From positions 1-23,043 of the forward strand of contig CAUWNS010000030.1 of assembly GCA_963560245.1 (NCBI GenBank): a DNA stretch of 23,043 nucleotides. The letters run 5' to 3'. Source of the DNA: Pseudoruminococcus_B sp937901805. Its GTDB lineage: Bacteria > Bacillota > Clostridia > Oscillospirales > Ruminococcaceae. The first letter of the stretch is position 1. Every line of letters starts with the position of its first letter. Positions 8,033 to 16,292 of the stretch are shown here, in pieces. Position numbers and translations under genes: made by a program. The notes under the pieces were generated by a model. The model saw only the letters and a program-made list of their open reading frames with translations, was not told the origin of the DNA and made no database searches.

Positions 8033-8928
8033 TATCCGTCCACTTCCTTTTTCAATTGCTCCGCCAGTTCTTCCGCCAATTTCCGGGAATCTTTTCGGTT
8101 TCCGCTCAAAGTCTCTCTTTTGGATTTGCTTCCATCCGGTGCGCCGTACCACGCTGTTAAGGTCAGGGTTTCGCCGTGTTCATATGCGCAGGCCCCCGCA
8201 GGAGTGTGGCAGCCGCCTCCAATCGCCTCTAAAAAAGCCCGTTCCGCCTGAACTTCCCGTTCTGTCTGTTCATCACAGAGGGAATCGAGGATCTCCCGAA
8301 GGATGTCATCCCCCTGCCGGATTTCCAAAGCCAGTGCCCCCTGCCCGCAGGCGGGAACCATCTCCTCCCGCGGGTTCAGATATTGGGAAATTTCTCCCTC
8401 CATTCCCAAGCGGCACAGCCCGGCCGCCGCCAGGACAAGCCCGTCGATTTCCCCTTCCCGCATTTTTTTCAGTCGGGTATCGATATTCCCCCGGATTCCG
8501 ACAAACTGCAAATCCGGACGCAGGACTTTCAGCTGATAAATCCTCCGCTTGCTCCCTGTAGCAAGCACCGCACCATGCGGCAGTTCCTCCAAAGAACCCG
8601 CCTGTTTTAAAATGAGCGCATCCCTGCGGTCGGCGCGAGGCCATATCCTGGTAAAACAGAGACCCGGCGCCGGCGTGCTTGGCATATCCTTCATGCTGTG
8701 AACGCCCATATCCACAGCTCTTTCCAGTATCTGTTGTTCAATCTCTTTTACAAACAGTCCTTTTCCCCCGATCTGATCGAGCGCCTTGTGCTGGATAATA
8801 TCTCCTCTGGTCCGGATAACGACTACTTCAAATGTGTGCTGCGGGAATTCCCTCTCCAATCGTTCTTTCACCCAATTTGTCTGGACAAGCGCCAGTTTGG
8901 AACCCCTGGTACCAAGTTTAATGTGCAT
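8032..8928 (-). CDS. hemC: Hydroxymethylbilane synthase
   Basis: A 298-residue enzyme that polymerises four porphobilinogens to hydroxymethylbilane. The N-terminus IKLGTRGSKLALVQ is typical, catalytic Asp81 lies in HSMKDMP, and the dipyrromethane cofactor is attached to Cys240 in GGGCHTPAGA. The latter motif has HT where QV is usual, a minor variation. The start at 8928 has a strong GAGGAGGGA site and lies inside the end of hemA (11-base overlap); the in-frame ATG at 8997 lies further inside hemA without a site. The overlap indicates coupled translation. Confidence 0.97.
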   Translation of the reverse strand: MHIKLGTRGSKLALVQTNWVKERLEREFPQHTFEVVVIRTRGDIIQHKALDQIGGKGLFVKEIEQQILERAVDMGVHSMKDMPSTPAPGLCFTRIWPRADRRDALILKQAGSLEELPHGAVLATGSKRRIYQLKVLRPDLQFVGIRGNIDTRLKKMREGEIDGLVLAAAGLCRLGMEGEISQYLNPREEMVPACGQGALALEIRQGDDILREILDSLCDEQTEREVQAERAFLEAIGGGCHTPAGACAYEHGETLTLTAWYGAPDGSKSKRETLSGNRKDSRKLAEELAEQLKKEVDG

Positions 8929-10171
8929 GATGTCCCTCCTCCGCATTGGAAAACAGCGAGCAGATAACCTCCCTGTATTTTTTCTGTTCCGTCTCATCGT
9001 CCAGGCCTTTCAACGCCAGAATCGGCTCCCGAATCAACCGTTTAAAACCTGCATGGAGAATTTTTTGTACCGCCCGTTTTTCGTGGTCATTAAAATCAAA
9101 CTTTGTTTCCAGCATTTCAAAGGTATCCTGCTCCACTGCCGCACAGCGGTTTTGCAGGGATTCGATCGCAGGATCCACTTTACTCGATACAAGCCAGTGC
9201 AGGGTTTCCCTTACAGCTTCAGCCGCCATTTCCCTGCCCTGCGCTACCAGATGCCGGCGTTCCCTGAGATTTTCTTCAGAAACCGCCCGCAGGGAATCAA
9301 TATCAAACAGCTGGATCCCCTCTTCCTGGGCAAGCGCGGGATCAATGTCCCGCGGCGTCGCCAGATCCAATAGATAGAGCGGACAGGAGCGCTTTTCGAT
9401 TTTTTCTCTCCGCACCACCAGATGCGGAGATGCAGTTGCGCTAACGACAAGATCGCATTTTTCCATTACCGAATAGCGCTGTGCAAAAGGGAGTACGGCA
9501 ATCCGTTCTTCTTCCCCTTTTAAAGCAAGAGCATGCTCCATACTGCGGTTGCAAAGATAAATCCGCTCAGCCTGCATATCTTTTAAGTAGGTGAGCGCCA
9601 GGGCAGCCATTTTTCCGCTGCCAATGACAAGCGCTGTTTTCCCTGCGATATCACAGGCGCCTGCCAGGCATTTCATCCCAATATAACAGATGGAAAGAGG
9701 GCGCTCGCTGATTTTCAGTTGCGTTTTGATCTTTTTCGCACTGGTGACGGCGTCCAGAAAAATCCGGTTCATCTGTTTGCCGCAGCACCCGATCCTGCGG
9801 GAAAAATCCAACGCGTTTTGTACCTGCCCAAGGATCTGATCCTCCCCGATAACCAGGGAATCCAGACCCGCAGCCACACTGAATAAATATGTCAGCGCCT
9901 GCTGTTCCCGCTTTTCAAACAGATACCCGACCAGTTCCGGTGCGCCGCACTGCAGAATAAACTCCTCTTTGACGATAGCGGCAGCAGTTGGATCTTCTGC
10001 GAGAAAGTATACTTCGCTGCGGTTACAGGTAGATAAAATTACCGCCTGTGCAATCCCGTGTTCTTGCAGGCGATCCAAAAATTCCATTTTTTTGGAATCG
10101 CTGAACGCGGCTTTATCCCTGATATGAATTGGCGCCTTCCGGTAGCTAATCCCGATTACTCCAAATTTCAT
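8918..10171 (-). CDS. hemA: Glutamyl-tRNA reductase
   Basis: A 417-residue NADPH-dependent enzyme that reduces glutamyl-tRNA(Glu) to glutamate-1-semialdehyde, the first step of the C5 pathway. The thioester cysteine is Cys49 in ILSTCNRSEVY, followed by SLVIGEDQILGQV (105-117) and the nucleotide motif LVIGSGKMAALAL (181-193). The C-terminal dimerisation helices are present. The gene opens the tetrapyrrole operon, with GGAAAGGGCGG upstream of the ATG and a sigma-A-like promoter 33-61 bases upstream. The leader is about 25 bases, too short for a cobalamin riboswitch or attenuator, so any control must be at initiation or post-translational. Confidence 0.97.
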   Translation of the reverse strand: MKFGVIGISYRKAPIHIRDKAAFSDSKKMEFLDRLQEHGIAQAVILSTCNRSEVYFLAEDPTAAAIVKEEFILQCGAPELVGYLFEKREQQALTYLFSVAAGLDSLVIGEDQILGQVQNALDFSRRIGCCGKQMNRIFLDAVTSAKKIKTQLKISERPLSICYIGMKCLAGACDIAGKTALVIGSGKMAALALTYLKDMQAERIYLCNRSMEHALALKGEEERIAVLPFAQRYSVMEKCDLVVSATASPHLVVRREKIEKRSCPLYLLDLATPRDIDPALAQEEGIQLFDIDSLRAVSEENLRERRHLVAQGREMAAEAVRETLHWLVSSKVDPAIESLQNRCAAVEQDTFEMLETKFDFNDHEKRAVQKILHAGFKRLIREPILALKGLDDETEQKKYREVICSLFSNAEEGHHAH

Positions 10172-10203
10172 GACTTTCCGCCCTTTCCTTTTCTTGCACT
10201 TTT

Positions 10204-10232
10204 ATTATACGGGTTCCATACGGCGAATACAA
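10204..10232 (-). promoter_or_regulatory. Sigma-A-like promoter of the hem operon
   Basis: On the minus strand TTGTAT (10227-10232) and a perfect TATAAT (10204-10209) are separated by 17 bases. Transcription would begin near 10197, giving a leader of about 25 bases before the hemA ATG. Confidence 0.72.
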
Positions 10233-10250
10233 GGAATGCCGGTATTGCAA

Positions 10251-10273
10251 TTTCCAAACCCGGGGTTTGGAAA
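10251..10273. repeat. Perfect 23-bp palindrome between hemA and ldh
   Basis: TTTCCAAACCC and its exact complement flank a single central G. It lies about 19 bases upstream of the hem promoter -35 box and 123 bases before the ldh start, in the divergent regulatory region. The dyad suggests a dimeric repressor or activator site. It is not the Rex consensus (TTGTGAA...TTCACAA). On the minus strand it is followed by few T residues, so a terminator is unlikely. Confidence 0.6.
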
Positions 10274-10395
10274 AAGGAATGTCTGTGGGGACTCCTCTGC
10301 GGTTTACAAACAGCCAAATTGTTATTCTGTTATGAAATCAGCTTTTTCCGGGCAAACTAAGGGAAAATCAAAAAATTTTCCAGGAGGTTTTTCTT

Positions 10396-11379
10396 ATGCC
10401 GTCTCCGGATTCCAGAAAAGTCGTCTTAGTTGGCACCGGAATGGTTGGGATGAGTTATGCGTATGCTCTGCTCAACCAAAACGCCTGCGACCAGCTGATC
10501 CTCATCGATATTAACCGAAAACGTGCGTTGGGGGAAGCTATGGATTTAAACCATGGCCTTGCTTTCTCCGGTTCCCATATGAAAATTTATGCCGGGGATT
10601 ATTCCGACTGCAAAGATGCAGACATTGTCGCCATCTGCGCCGGGGTCGCACAAAAGCCCGGGGAAACCAGGCTGGATCTGCTGTCCAGAAACGCCGAGGT
10701 CTTTTCCTCTATCATCGGCCCCGTGCTCTCCTCGGGGTTCCGCGGGATTTTTCTAGTGGCTACAAATCCGGTGGATATTATGTCCCATATCACCCACAGG
10801 CTTTCCGGCTTTGCCCCATCCCGTGTTATCGGTACCGGAACCGCACTGGATACGGCGCGTCTGCGTTATCTGCTGGGGGATACCTTTCAGGTTGACCCGC
10901 GCAATATGCATGCCTATGTCATCGGGGAACACGGGGACAGTGAATTCGTTCCCTGGTCGCAGGCCATGCTTGCCACCTTTCCTATCCTTGGCCTGTGCGA
11001 AAAATTACCCGCCTGTTCCCTAGCGCAGATGAGGGAAATTGAAGAAGAGGTCCGCGGGGCTGCTTATCAGATTATTGAAGCAAAAAACGCAACCTACTAT
11101 GGAATTGGAATGGCAATGGTCCGCATTACAAAGGCAATTTTCGGGGATGAAAACTGCGTCCTGACCGTCTCGGCCATGTTGCAGGGGGAATATGGGCTCT
11201 CCGGAACCTATATCGGGGTGCCCTGTATCCTTTCCAGAAAGGGGATACGGGAAATCCTCACTCTGCCCCTAACAGAAAAAGAACAGGAACAGCTCAAAAA
11301 TTCTTTTGATTCTCTTATGGAACTGTCCTCATCGCTTGCCCTCAAACCAATAAAAAACACGAAATCTGCCGAACAGTAA
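10396..11379 (+). CDS. ldh: L-lactate dehydrogenase
   Basis: A 327-residue NAD-dependent enzyme reducing pyruvate to L-lactate, regenerating NAD in fermentation. The Rossmann loop is LVGTGMVGMSYA (11-22). The mobile loop AQKPGETRLDL has Gln86 in the position that separates lactate from malate dehydrogenases (Arg in the latter), with Arg92. ATNPVD, GTALDTARLRY (Asp152, Arg155) and catalytic His179 in IGEHGDSEF complete the active site. A strong CAGGAGG precedes the ATG. It is transcribed divergently from hemA; no clean promoter or terminator hexamers were found for it. Confidence 0.96.
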   Translation: MPSPDSRKVVLVGTGMVGMSYAYALLNQNACDQLILIDINRKRALGEAMDLNHGLAFSGSHMKIYAGDYSDCKDADIVAICAGVAQKPGETRLDLLSRNAEVFSSIIGPVLSSGFRGIFLVATNPVDIMSHITHRLSGFAPSRVIGTGTALDTARLRYLLGDTFQVDPRNMHAYVIGEHGDSEFVPWSQAMLATFPILGLCEKLPACSLAQMREIEEEVRGAAYQIIEAKNATYYGIGMAMVRITKAIFGDENCVLTVSAMLQGEYGLSGTYIGVPCILSRKGIREILTLPLTEKEQEQLKNSFDSLMELSSSLALKPIKNTKSAEQ

Positions 11380-11382
11380 AAA

Positions 11383-11411
11383 TTGAATCCACAGGAATAG
11401 TATGGTAAAAT
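11383..11411 (+). promoter_or_regulatory. Sigma-A-like promoter of the PH-domain gene pair
   Basis: TTGAAT (11383-11388) and TAAAAT (11406-11411) with a 17-base spacer, starting four bases after the ldh stop. The predicted transcript has a leader of about 190 bases before 11607. Confidence 0.6.
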
Positions 11412-11481
11412 AAGCGAAAGCATAGCTGCATGGCACAAACTGGATTTTCCCAAAATGGAGGGTTGCCAGCAGCAAACAGCA

Positions 11482-11530
11482 GGGAAGTCCTCTGTCTATA
11501 CCGTGCACAGAAACGTCCGGAGAACTTCCC
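11482..11530 (+). other. Structured 5' leader upstream of PH-domain genes
   Basis: GGGAAGT (11482-11488) can pair with ACTTCCC (11524-11530), the helix continuing as CTC/GAG after one mismatch; an alternative inner pairing TCTGT (11491-11495) with ACAGA (11507-11511) competes with it. The two pairings suggest a switchable leader, but I recognise no riboswitch or T-box consensus, and no U-run follows. It is AT-neutral and may simply be chance structure. Confidence 0.3.
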
Positions 11531-11606
11531 CCCTGTTACTTTTGGATTTCATTATCTCTGTTTGGCCATATGAAACTTGATTTTTGGGAGGAAATGAGGT
11601 ATCTGC

Positions 11607-12083
11607 ATGTATTCACTTTCCCCTTCCGCGCGGGCATTGTTTTATTGGGAAATCCGGCTCATCCTGATTATGCTCCCCTTTGCCGTGGTTTCTGTTGCCA
11701 CTTTTGGACACTACCGGCTGATTTGGTCCATCTTCACCCTGTGTTGGGGACTTGCCTATCTTTTTTTCTCCGTCTTTTACTATCCCGTCAAGTTCAGACG
11801 ACTGAAAATTCAGTTTTCACGGGAACTGCTTACCGTCAAAAGCGGAGTCATCTACACCAGGCTGCGGTATGCCCCTCTCCCCTCCATCCAGTATGTGGAA
11901 ATTATCACCTTTCCCCTTCAGGCAGCCATGGGGATGTGCTCTATTCGGATCCGTTGTGCCGGGTATTCTATCTGGCTGTCCTCCTTTGCGCAAAAACAGG
12001 CATATGAACTCAAGGATTTACTTGCCCCTATTTCCAAGAGTGTTTTCCGTTATCCGGATGTCAGTGAGGAGGACCCGTCATGA
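11607..12083 (+). CDS. Bacterial PH-domain membrane protein, YdbS-like
   Basis: A 158-residue protein with two membrane segments (about residues 15-35 and 38-58) and a cytoplasmic bPH2 (DUF304) domain: YYPVKFRRLKIQFSRELL, VKSGVIYTRLRYAPLPSIQYV. It has the small-partner form of the Bacillus YdbS/YdbT pair. GAGG lies seven bases before the ATG; an overlapping start at 11570 in another frame has no family signal. Its stop overlaps the next start (ATGA), so the two products are coupled. In Bacillus the pair has been linked to resistance to certain membrane-active compounds; a role here is inferred only from architecture. Confidence 0.83.
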   Translation: MYSLSPSARALFYWEIRLILIMLPFAVVSVATFGHYRLIWSIFTLCWGLAYLFFSVFYYPVKFRRLKIQFSRELLTVKSGVIYTRLRYAPLPSIQYVEIITFPLQAAMGMCSIRIRCAGYSIWLSSFAQKQAYELKDLLAPISKSVFRYPDVSEEDPS

Positions 12084-13525
12084 ATGAACCGTCGCGGCAC
12101 CCGCATCCGATTATGATTTTTGAATATCTGTCCCGTTTCTTGCTGTTGTTGATTATCCCGCTTCTCCGTGGTTTTCTCTATGCTATTTTAGGCGGTTCTC
12201 TGTATGCTTGGCTGGAAGGGGCCTGGTTTGATCTGCTGATTGTTGGGATTATCATCACAGCTTCTGTTTTGGAGTGGTTTTTCTTTCGATATACCATTTA
12301 TCGAAAGGGAATTGTCATCCGCCGCGGTGTCCTGATTCGGGATTCATTTTTTATCCCTTCCCGCTGCTATACAACGCTTTCCTTTGAGCACAGCTGGTGG
12401 CTGCGGCCTTTCCGCGCAGTTCATGTAAGAGTCGATACCGCCGCTGGGAATTTTAATACGCCGGATTTCAAAATTACACTAAGCGAAGCGGAATGCAACC
12501 GTATCCTGCATTTTCACAGTCAAAAAAATAAAAACAATTCGTATTTTAACCGGTTTTATAAACCTAAAGTATTTTATTTGATGCTTTTGTCCCTATTTAC
12601 CTCTAACACGTTCGTAGGGGTCATCTTCTGTTCCACACTGTTTTCCAACACCGGCTCTCTTGTTGGGGCGGAATTACAGCAACAAATCTTTACCACTATG
12701 GAAAAGCTTGCACAATGGCTCGCTATACTCATTCCTCCAATCGCTACTTTTCTGGCTATGATGATCATCATTGGTTACTTCATTTCTTTTTGCATGAATT
12801 TCCTTCGCCATATCAATTTTGAAGTCCTCCGTGCAAAATACAGTTTGTATATATCCGGTGGGTTTTTTACACGGCGTACTAATGCCGTGGACATATCTAA
12901 AATAAATTATACCGATATCCGCCAAACGCCCATGATGAGATTATTGGGACTATACTCCGTCTATGCGCATTGCATTGGCCTTGGCAAAAATAAAAATGAT
13001 ATTTCCGCCATTATTCCCTGTGCCGGGAAACAGGAACTGGATGAGACAATGAACACTCTGCTCCCGGAATTCCCGAGAAAACCTGTCACACTCCGTCCAA
13101 ATTTCGGCGCCATTTTCAAATTTATTTTAGACCCCCTCTGGCCCTGCCTCCTGGTTCCCATTGGCACAATCATCCTGTGCAACGTTATTCCCGATTGGGC
13201 GGACACCATCGGATTCATTGGGTTCATGCTGGCAATTCCATCTTATTGGCTGATGCTTGTCCGCCTGATGGACTTCAGGAGCAGCGGGATCTCCTATGAC
13301 GGACAAAATGTTTATATGAAATACTCTCGTTTTTTTATTTTGCATACGGTCTGTATTCCCAAAAAGCATATCAACGCCATTTTGCTCCGCCAAAGTATGC
13401 TCCAGCATTTTGACGACGCCTGCGATGTCAAAATCTATACCATATCTGAGGCGAAAAAAGTACACCATGTTAAGAATCTCAACCGACAGCAGGTCTTGGA
13501 TTTACTGGAGTTTGTGAAAATATAA
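12080..13525 (+). CDS. Bacterial PH-domain membrane protein, YdbT-like
   Basis: A 481-residue polytopic protein with repeating units of membrane helix pair plus bPH2 domain. Helices lie at about 17-40, 48-68, 163-188, 210-238 and 345-395. PH-like segments begin at about 70 (YTIYRKGIVIRRGVL), 250 (LRAKYSLYISGGFFTRR) and 402 (SGISYDGQNVYMKYSRFF). The middle segment ends with RLLGLYSVYAHCIG, a typical feature of this family (short conserved loop followed by a strand). It overlaps the YdbS-like gene by four bases and ends at a hairpin. The partner and ligand are unknown. Confidence 0.83.
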   Translation: MNEPSRHPHPIMIFEYLSRFLLLLIIPLLRGFLYAILGGSLYAWLEGAWFDLLIVGIIITASVLEWFFFRYTIYRKGIVIRRGVLIRDSFFIPSRCYTTLSFEHSWWLRPFRAVHVRVDTAAGNFNTPDFKITLSEAECNRILHFHSQKNKNNSYFNRFYKPKVFYLMLLSLFTSNTFVGVIFCSTLFSNTGSLVGAELQQQIFTTMEKLAQWLAILIPPIATFLAMMIIIGYFISFCMNFLRHINFEVLRAKYSLYISGGFFTRRTNAVDISKINYTDIRQTPMMRLLGLYSVYAHCIGLGKNKNDISAIIPCAGKQELDETMNTLLPEFPRKPVTLRPNFGAIFKFILDPLWPCLLVPIGTIILCNVIPDWADTIGFIGFMLAIPSYWLMLVRLMDFRSSGISYDGQNVYMKYSRFFILHTVCIPKKHINAILLRQSMLQHFDDACDVKIYTISEAKKVHHVKNLNRQQVLDLLEFVKI

Positions 13526-13536
13526 AGAAACCTTGC

Positions 13537-13582
13537 AGACCTTCTTTTTCTTGTGTTACAATGGGAAAAAGAAGGTCTTTAT
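13537..13582 (+). terminator. Rho-independent terminator
   Basis: A perfect 14-bp stem AGACCTTCTTTTTC/GAAAAAGAAGGTCT (13537-13550 and 13565-13578) followed by TTATTT, 11 bases after the YdbT-like stop. Because it covers the long in-frame opening that begins at 13533, it argues that the next gene starts at 13635. Confidence 0.85.
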
Positions 13583-13634
13583 TTGTTGTATTTATTTCAA
13601 ATATTACTATCAGTATATTTCAGGTGGTGAAAAA

Positions 13635-14396
13635 ATGGCCTTTTTCTATCTTTGCCCTCACTGTGGGAAGCGCTTTGATGCCCCTGGTATTTGCCCGATT
13701 TGTAAAATCACGCTTCTCCCCCACTCCCAGCAAGCTTCCTCTGCAAACCGATTCTGTACCCAATGCGGGGCACCGCTTTATATTCCGAATCAACTCTTTT
13801 GCACTTGCTGCGGCACCCGATTGGACTCCCCCGCTGCACAACCTGTTTCGAAAACAAAACCTCAAAAAAAGAAATTTCCCCTTTGGGGAATTGCCGGAAT
13901 CGTGTTTGCTGTCCTCCTAATCCTCATAATACCGGTTACTATCTTCCGGGCCGGATTTCTTATTCCCGGCAACCAGGATATTCTTTCCGGGCAATGGGAT
14001 CCGAATCACGGGGGATATGTCGGTTCCAACAGTGAAGAGCCGTCTCTTGCTCAAACCAATGCACGCGCCCTGATCGTCTCTCTCACTTACGGAACAGGAG
14101 AGGAATTCGGCTGTGTTCCTTCAACAGGAGATTTTGTGGAAATCGGCCTGAATATCATCAACACTCAGGATCGGACAATTACCCTCTCCCTCTCCAACTT
14201 CTATCTTACAGAAGATTCTATAGGTAAAAAGATAAACCCATATTCGCAATTGCAGGAGGAAAGTCCGATCCAGATAGAAGCAAACAGCACTGTGGTCGGC
14301 GCAATTGTCTTTGCAGTCGATCCAGATTCCTCCTATCATTTTCATTTTGTCGAATCAGACGGTACACTCATCAGTTCCTATGAACTGAGTAAATAA
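13635..14396 (+). CDS. Double zinc-ribbon membrane protein with DUF4352-like domain
   Basis: A 253-residue protein. Two N-terminal zinc-binding modules are visible: Cys7/10 with Cys20/23 (CPHC, CPIC) and Cys41/44 with Cys56/59 (CTQC, CTCC). A lysine-rich linker (73-80) leads to a single membrane helix (83-105). The extracytoplasmic part (about 110-253) has the strand pattern of DUF4352-type immunoglobulin-like domains: VEIGLNIINTQDRTITLSLSNF, then IEANSTVVGAIVFAV. The likely topology is zinc ribbons inside and the beta-sandwich outside. The start at 13635 has GGTGGTGAAAAA upstream. It ends 16 bases before a strong hairpin. Function unknown; other members of such architectures are annotated only as zinc-ribbon proteins. 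Confidence 0.8.
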   Translation: MAFFYLCPHCGKRFDAPGICPICKITLLPHSQQASSANRFCTQCGAPLYIPNQLFCTCCGTRLDSPAAQPVSKTKPQKKKFPLWGIAGIVFAVLLILIIPVTIFRAGFLIPGNQDILSGQWDPNHGGYVGSNSEEPSLAQTNARALIVSLTYGTGEEFGCVPSTGDFVEIGLNIINTQDRTITLSLSNFYLTEDSIGKKINPYSQLQEESPIQIEANSTVVGAIVFAVDPDSSYHFHFVESDGTLISSYELSK

Positions 14397-14412
14397 GAAG
14401 CAACCCCACAAT

Positions 14413-14449
14413 AAAAAGCCCATCCTGAAAATTTCAGGATGGGCTTTTT
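14413..14449. terminator. Bidirectional terminator
   Basis: An 18-bp perfect inverted repeat AAAAAGCCCATCCTGAAA/TTTCAGGATGGGCTTTTT around a single base, with T runs on both sides. It serves the zinc-ribbon gene and the convergent sugar operon ending at 14546. Confidence 0.93.
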
Positions 14450-14545
14450 GTACTGGTCGGTACTTTTTGGTGTATTTTCATTCCACTCCCGAATTGGGGG
14501 CAATTCTGAAAATGGAATTCTCCCGCGAAATTCTGTCCCTTTCTA

Positions 14546-15511
14546 TCAGGCCCACCACATCTCTGCTTTTCCCTCCGTAATAAGGACCTGCTGGAGAAAA
14601 CGGACGCCTTTGGTTAAGCCTTCGTTAATACTCATCAAGCTGTCTTCATGCTCAATACTGATGGCATAGTCATAACCCACCAGGCGCAGCGCGCTGATGA
14701 TTTCTTTCCATTCCTGGTAATCATGACCATAGCCAACTGTACGGAAAATCCAGGAGCGGTGGATTTCATCCGCATACGGATGGGTATCCAGCACGCCGTT
14801 GAGCGCGACATTGCGCTTATCAAACTGGGTATCCTTTGCATGGAAGTGGAAAATGGCATCGCCGAGCTCCTTGATCACTTCCACCGTGTCCATCCCCTGC
14901 CAGAACAGATGGGACGGATCCAGGTTCGCGCCGATTTCCGGTCCCACTGCTTCGCGGAGTTTGAGCAGGCTATGGGTATTGTATACGCAAAACCCCGGAT
15001 GCAGTTCCAATGCAATCTTGTTGACGCCATGCGCCTTGGCAAAGGCGACTTTCTCTTTCCAGTAAGGGATCAAAACGTCGTTCCACTGGTATTCCAACAT
15101 CTCACTGAAATCTTCCGGCCAGGGGCAGGTGACCCAGTTCGGGTATTTTGCCCCCTCATGGTCGCCCGGACATCCGGAAAAGGTGTTAATCTGGTGAACG
15201 CCGAGCTTTTCAGCCAGCAGAATGCAGTTTGTAATTCCATCATCGTACATTTTTGCCTTTGCTTTATCTGGATGGACTGGGTTTCCATGACAGCTCAACG
15301 CGCTGATTTCCATCTGATGGCGGGCAATCGTATCCTGGAACTCCTTGAGTTTCTTCTCATCGGCAAGCAATTCCTTCGGATCGCAGTGATCCGTTCCCGG
15401 GAAACCGGCACAGCCGATTTCTACCATCTCCACGCCCAGGGAATGCAGGTATTCCAGCGCCTTATCCAGCGGCTGCTGTCCCAGAAGTACCGTAAAAACT
15501 CCAAGTTTCAT
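14546..15511 (-). CDS. Xylose-isomerase-like TIM-barrel protein (sugar epimerase/isomerase family)
   Basis: A 321-residue AP_endonuc_2/xylose-isomerase-like barrel. Expected metal ligands are Glu169 (ALELHPGF), Asp198 (ANLDPSHLFWQG), His224 (FHFHAKD) and Glu287 (SIEHED). At 321 residues it is longer than the 250-280 typical of IolE/IolI-like epimerases; the extra sequence lies at about 108-150 and 225-260. This larger form often accompanies Gfo/Idh/MocA dehydrogenases. It is the last gene of the LacI-controlled operon, 16 bases after the previous stop, with GGAGG eight bases before the ATG. The reaction could be isomerisation, epimerisation, dehydration or lyase chemistry on a keto-sugar; sequence does not decide. 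Confidence 0.85.
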   Translation of the reverse strand: MKLGVFTVLLGQQPLDKALEYLHSLGVEMVEIGCAGFPGTDHCDPKELLADEKKLKEFQDTIARHQMEISALSCHGNPVHPDKAKAKMYDDGITNCILLAEKLGVHQINTFSGCPGDHEGAKYPNWVTCPWPEDFSEMLEYQWNDVLIPYWKEKVAFAKAHGVNKIALELHPGFCVYNTHSLLKLREAVGPEIGANLDPSHLFWQGMDTVEVIKELGDAIFHFHAKDTQFDKRNVALNGVLDTHPYADEIHRSWIFRTVGYGHDYQEWKEIISALRLVGYDYAISIEHEDSLMSINEGLTKGVRFLQQVLITEGKAEMWWA

Positions 15512-15527
15512 CTGACAGACCTCCTGA

Positions 15528-16277
15528 CTAAAAATTGTATTTTTCTTTCAGATTTTTCATTCCAATGGAAACGGAATCAAAGCCTTTGGGATCTTTGGTT
15601 TCATCTTCCATAATTACCCACTGAGCGCCAATCTCACAGGCCGTATCCAGTACCAGCTGGATGTCCACTTCTCCCTCTCCGATTGGGGCGGAAACCATGT
15701 TTTTGTCCCCGTCTTTGAGGTGGATTAGCTGAACGCGATCTCCATATTCTCTCAGCTTGCCCACGGGATCCCCACAGGCATAATAAGCCCAGTAAGTATC
15801 AATCTGCGGAGAGATTTCCTCTGCCGGCATCAGGCGGTACAGACGGTCAAGCGCCCGTTCCCCGCCGAGATCCGTAAACTCATGGTAATGGTTGTGGTAG
15901 TGCAGCTGCATGCCGTTTTCATGCAGCTTCTTTACCATGGGCTTTAGTAAATTTACCAGCTCATCCACAACTTCCGGTTTATCATAGGGCTTGAGAGAGG
16001 AGACGACGACAACAATATTTTTGTTTCCAATAATTTTGTTGTATTCAATGACTCCGTCGAGATCCTCCACCAGTTCTTTGGGCTGAGTATGGCTTCCCGC
16101 TACTTTCAGACCAAGCTCATCCAATGTTTGTCTCATTTCATAGGCGTCTACGCCAAAAAATCCTGCAAACTCTACTCCATCAAAGCCAAGTTCTCTAACC
16201 CGGCGGAGAGTCGCCTTATAATCTCTCGCCATATCCTCCCGGACAGACCAGAGTTGCAATGCCATCGGAATTTTCAT
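15528..16277 (-). CDS. Sugar phosphate isomerase/epimerase family protein, IolE-like size
   Basis: A 249-residue TIM barrel of the same superfamily. It starts MALQLWSVREDM, a common opening of this subgroup. Candidate metal ligands are Glu133 (LHYHNHYHEF), Asp160 (QIDTYWAYYA), His186 (LIHLKDG) and Glu224 (IMEDE). AGGAGGG lies upstream of the ATG. It is 15 bases after the preceding gene and 16 before the next, so all are one transcript. Proteins of this subgroup are usually found next to Gfo/Idh/MocA oxidoreductases. Substrate unknown; likely a keto-sugar or inosose-like intermediate. Confidence 0.87.
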   Translation of the reverse strand: MKIPMALQLWSVREDMARDYKATLRRVRELGFDGVEFAGFFGVDAYEMRQTLDELGLKVAGSHTQPKELVEDLDGVIEYNKIIGNKNIVVVVSSLKPYDKPEVVDELVNLLKPMVKKLHENGMQLHYHNHYHEFTDLGGERALDRLYRLMPAEEISPQIDTYWAYYACGDPVGKLREYGDRVQLIHLKDGDKNMVSAPIGEGEVDIQLVLDTACEIGAQWVIMEDETKDPKGFDSVSIGMKNLKEKYNF

Positions 16278-16292
16278 AAAAATCCCTCCTGT

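Noticed and set aside
10251..10273. Palindrome as a rho-independent terminator
   Set aside because: It lies at the 5' ends of two divergent genes and has no adequate T tract, so a protein-binding site fits better.
11482..11530. Hairpin as terminator of ldh
   Set aside because: No U-run follows the right arm, and a good promoter lies upstream, so it is a leader structure if anything.
13533..13634. Longer start for the zinc-ribbon protein
   Set aside because: It would translate through the terminator hairpin at 13537-13582, and the extra residues have no family signal.
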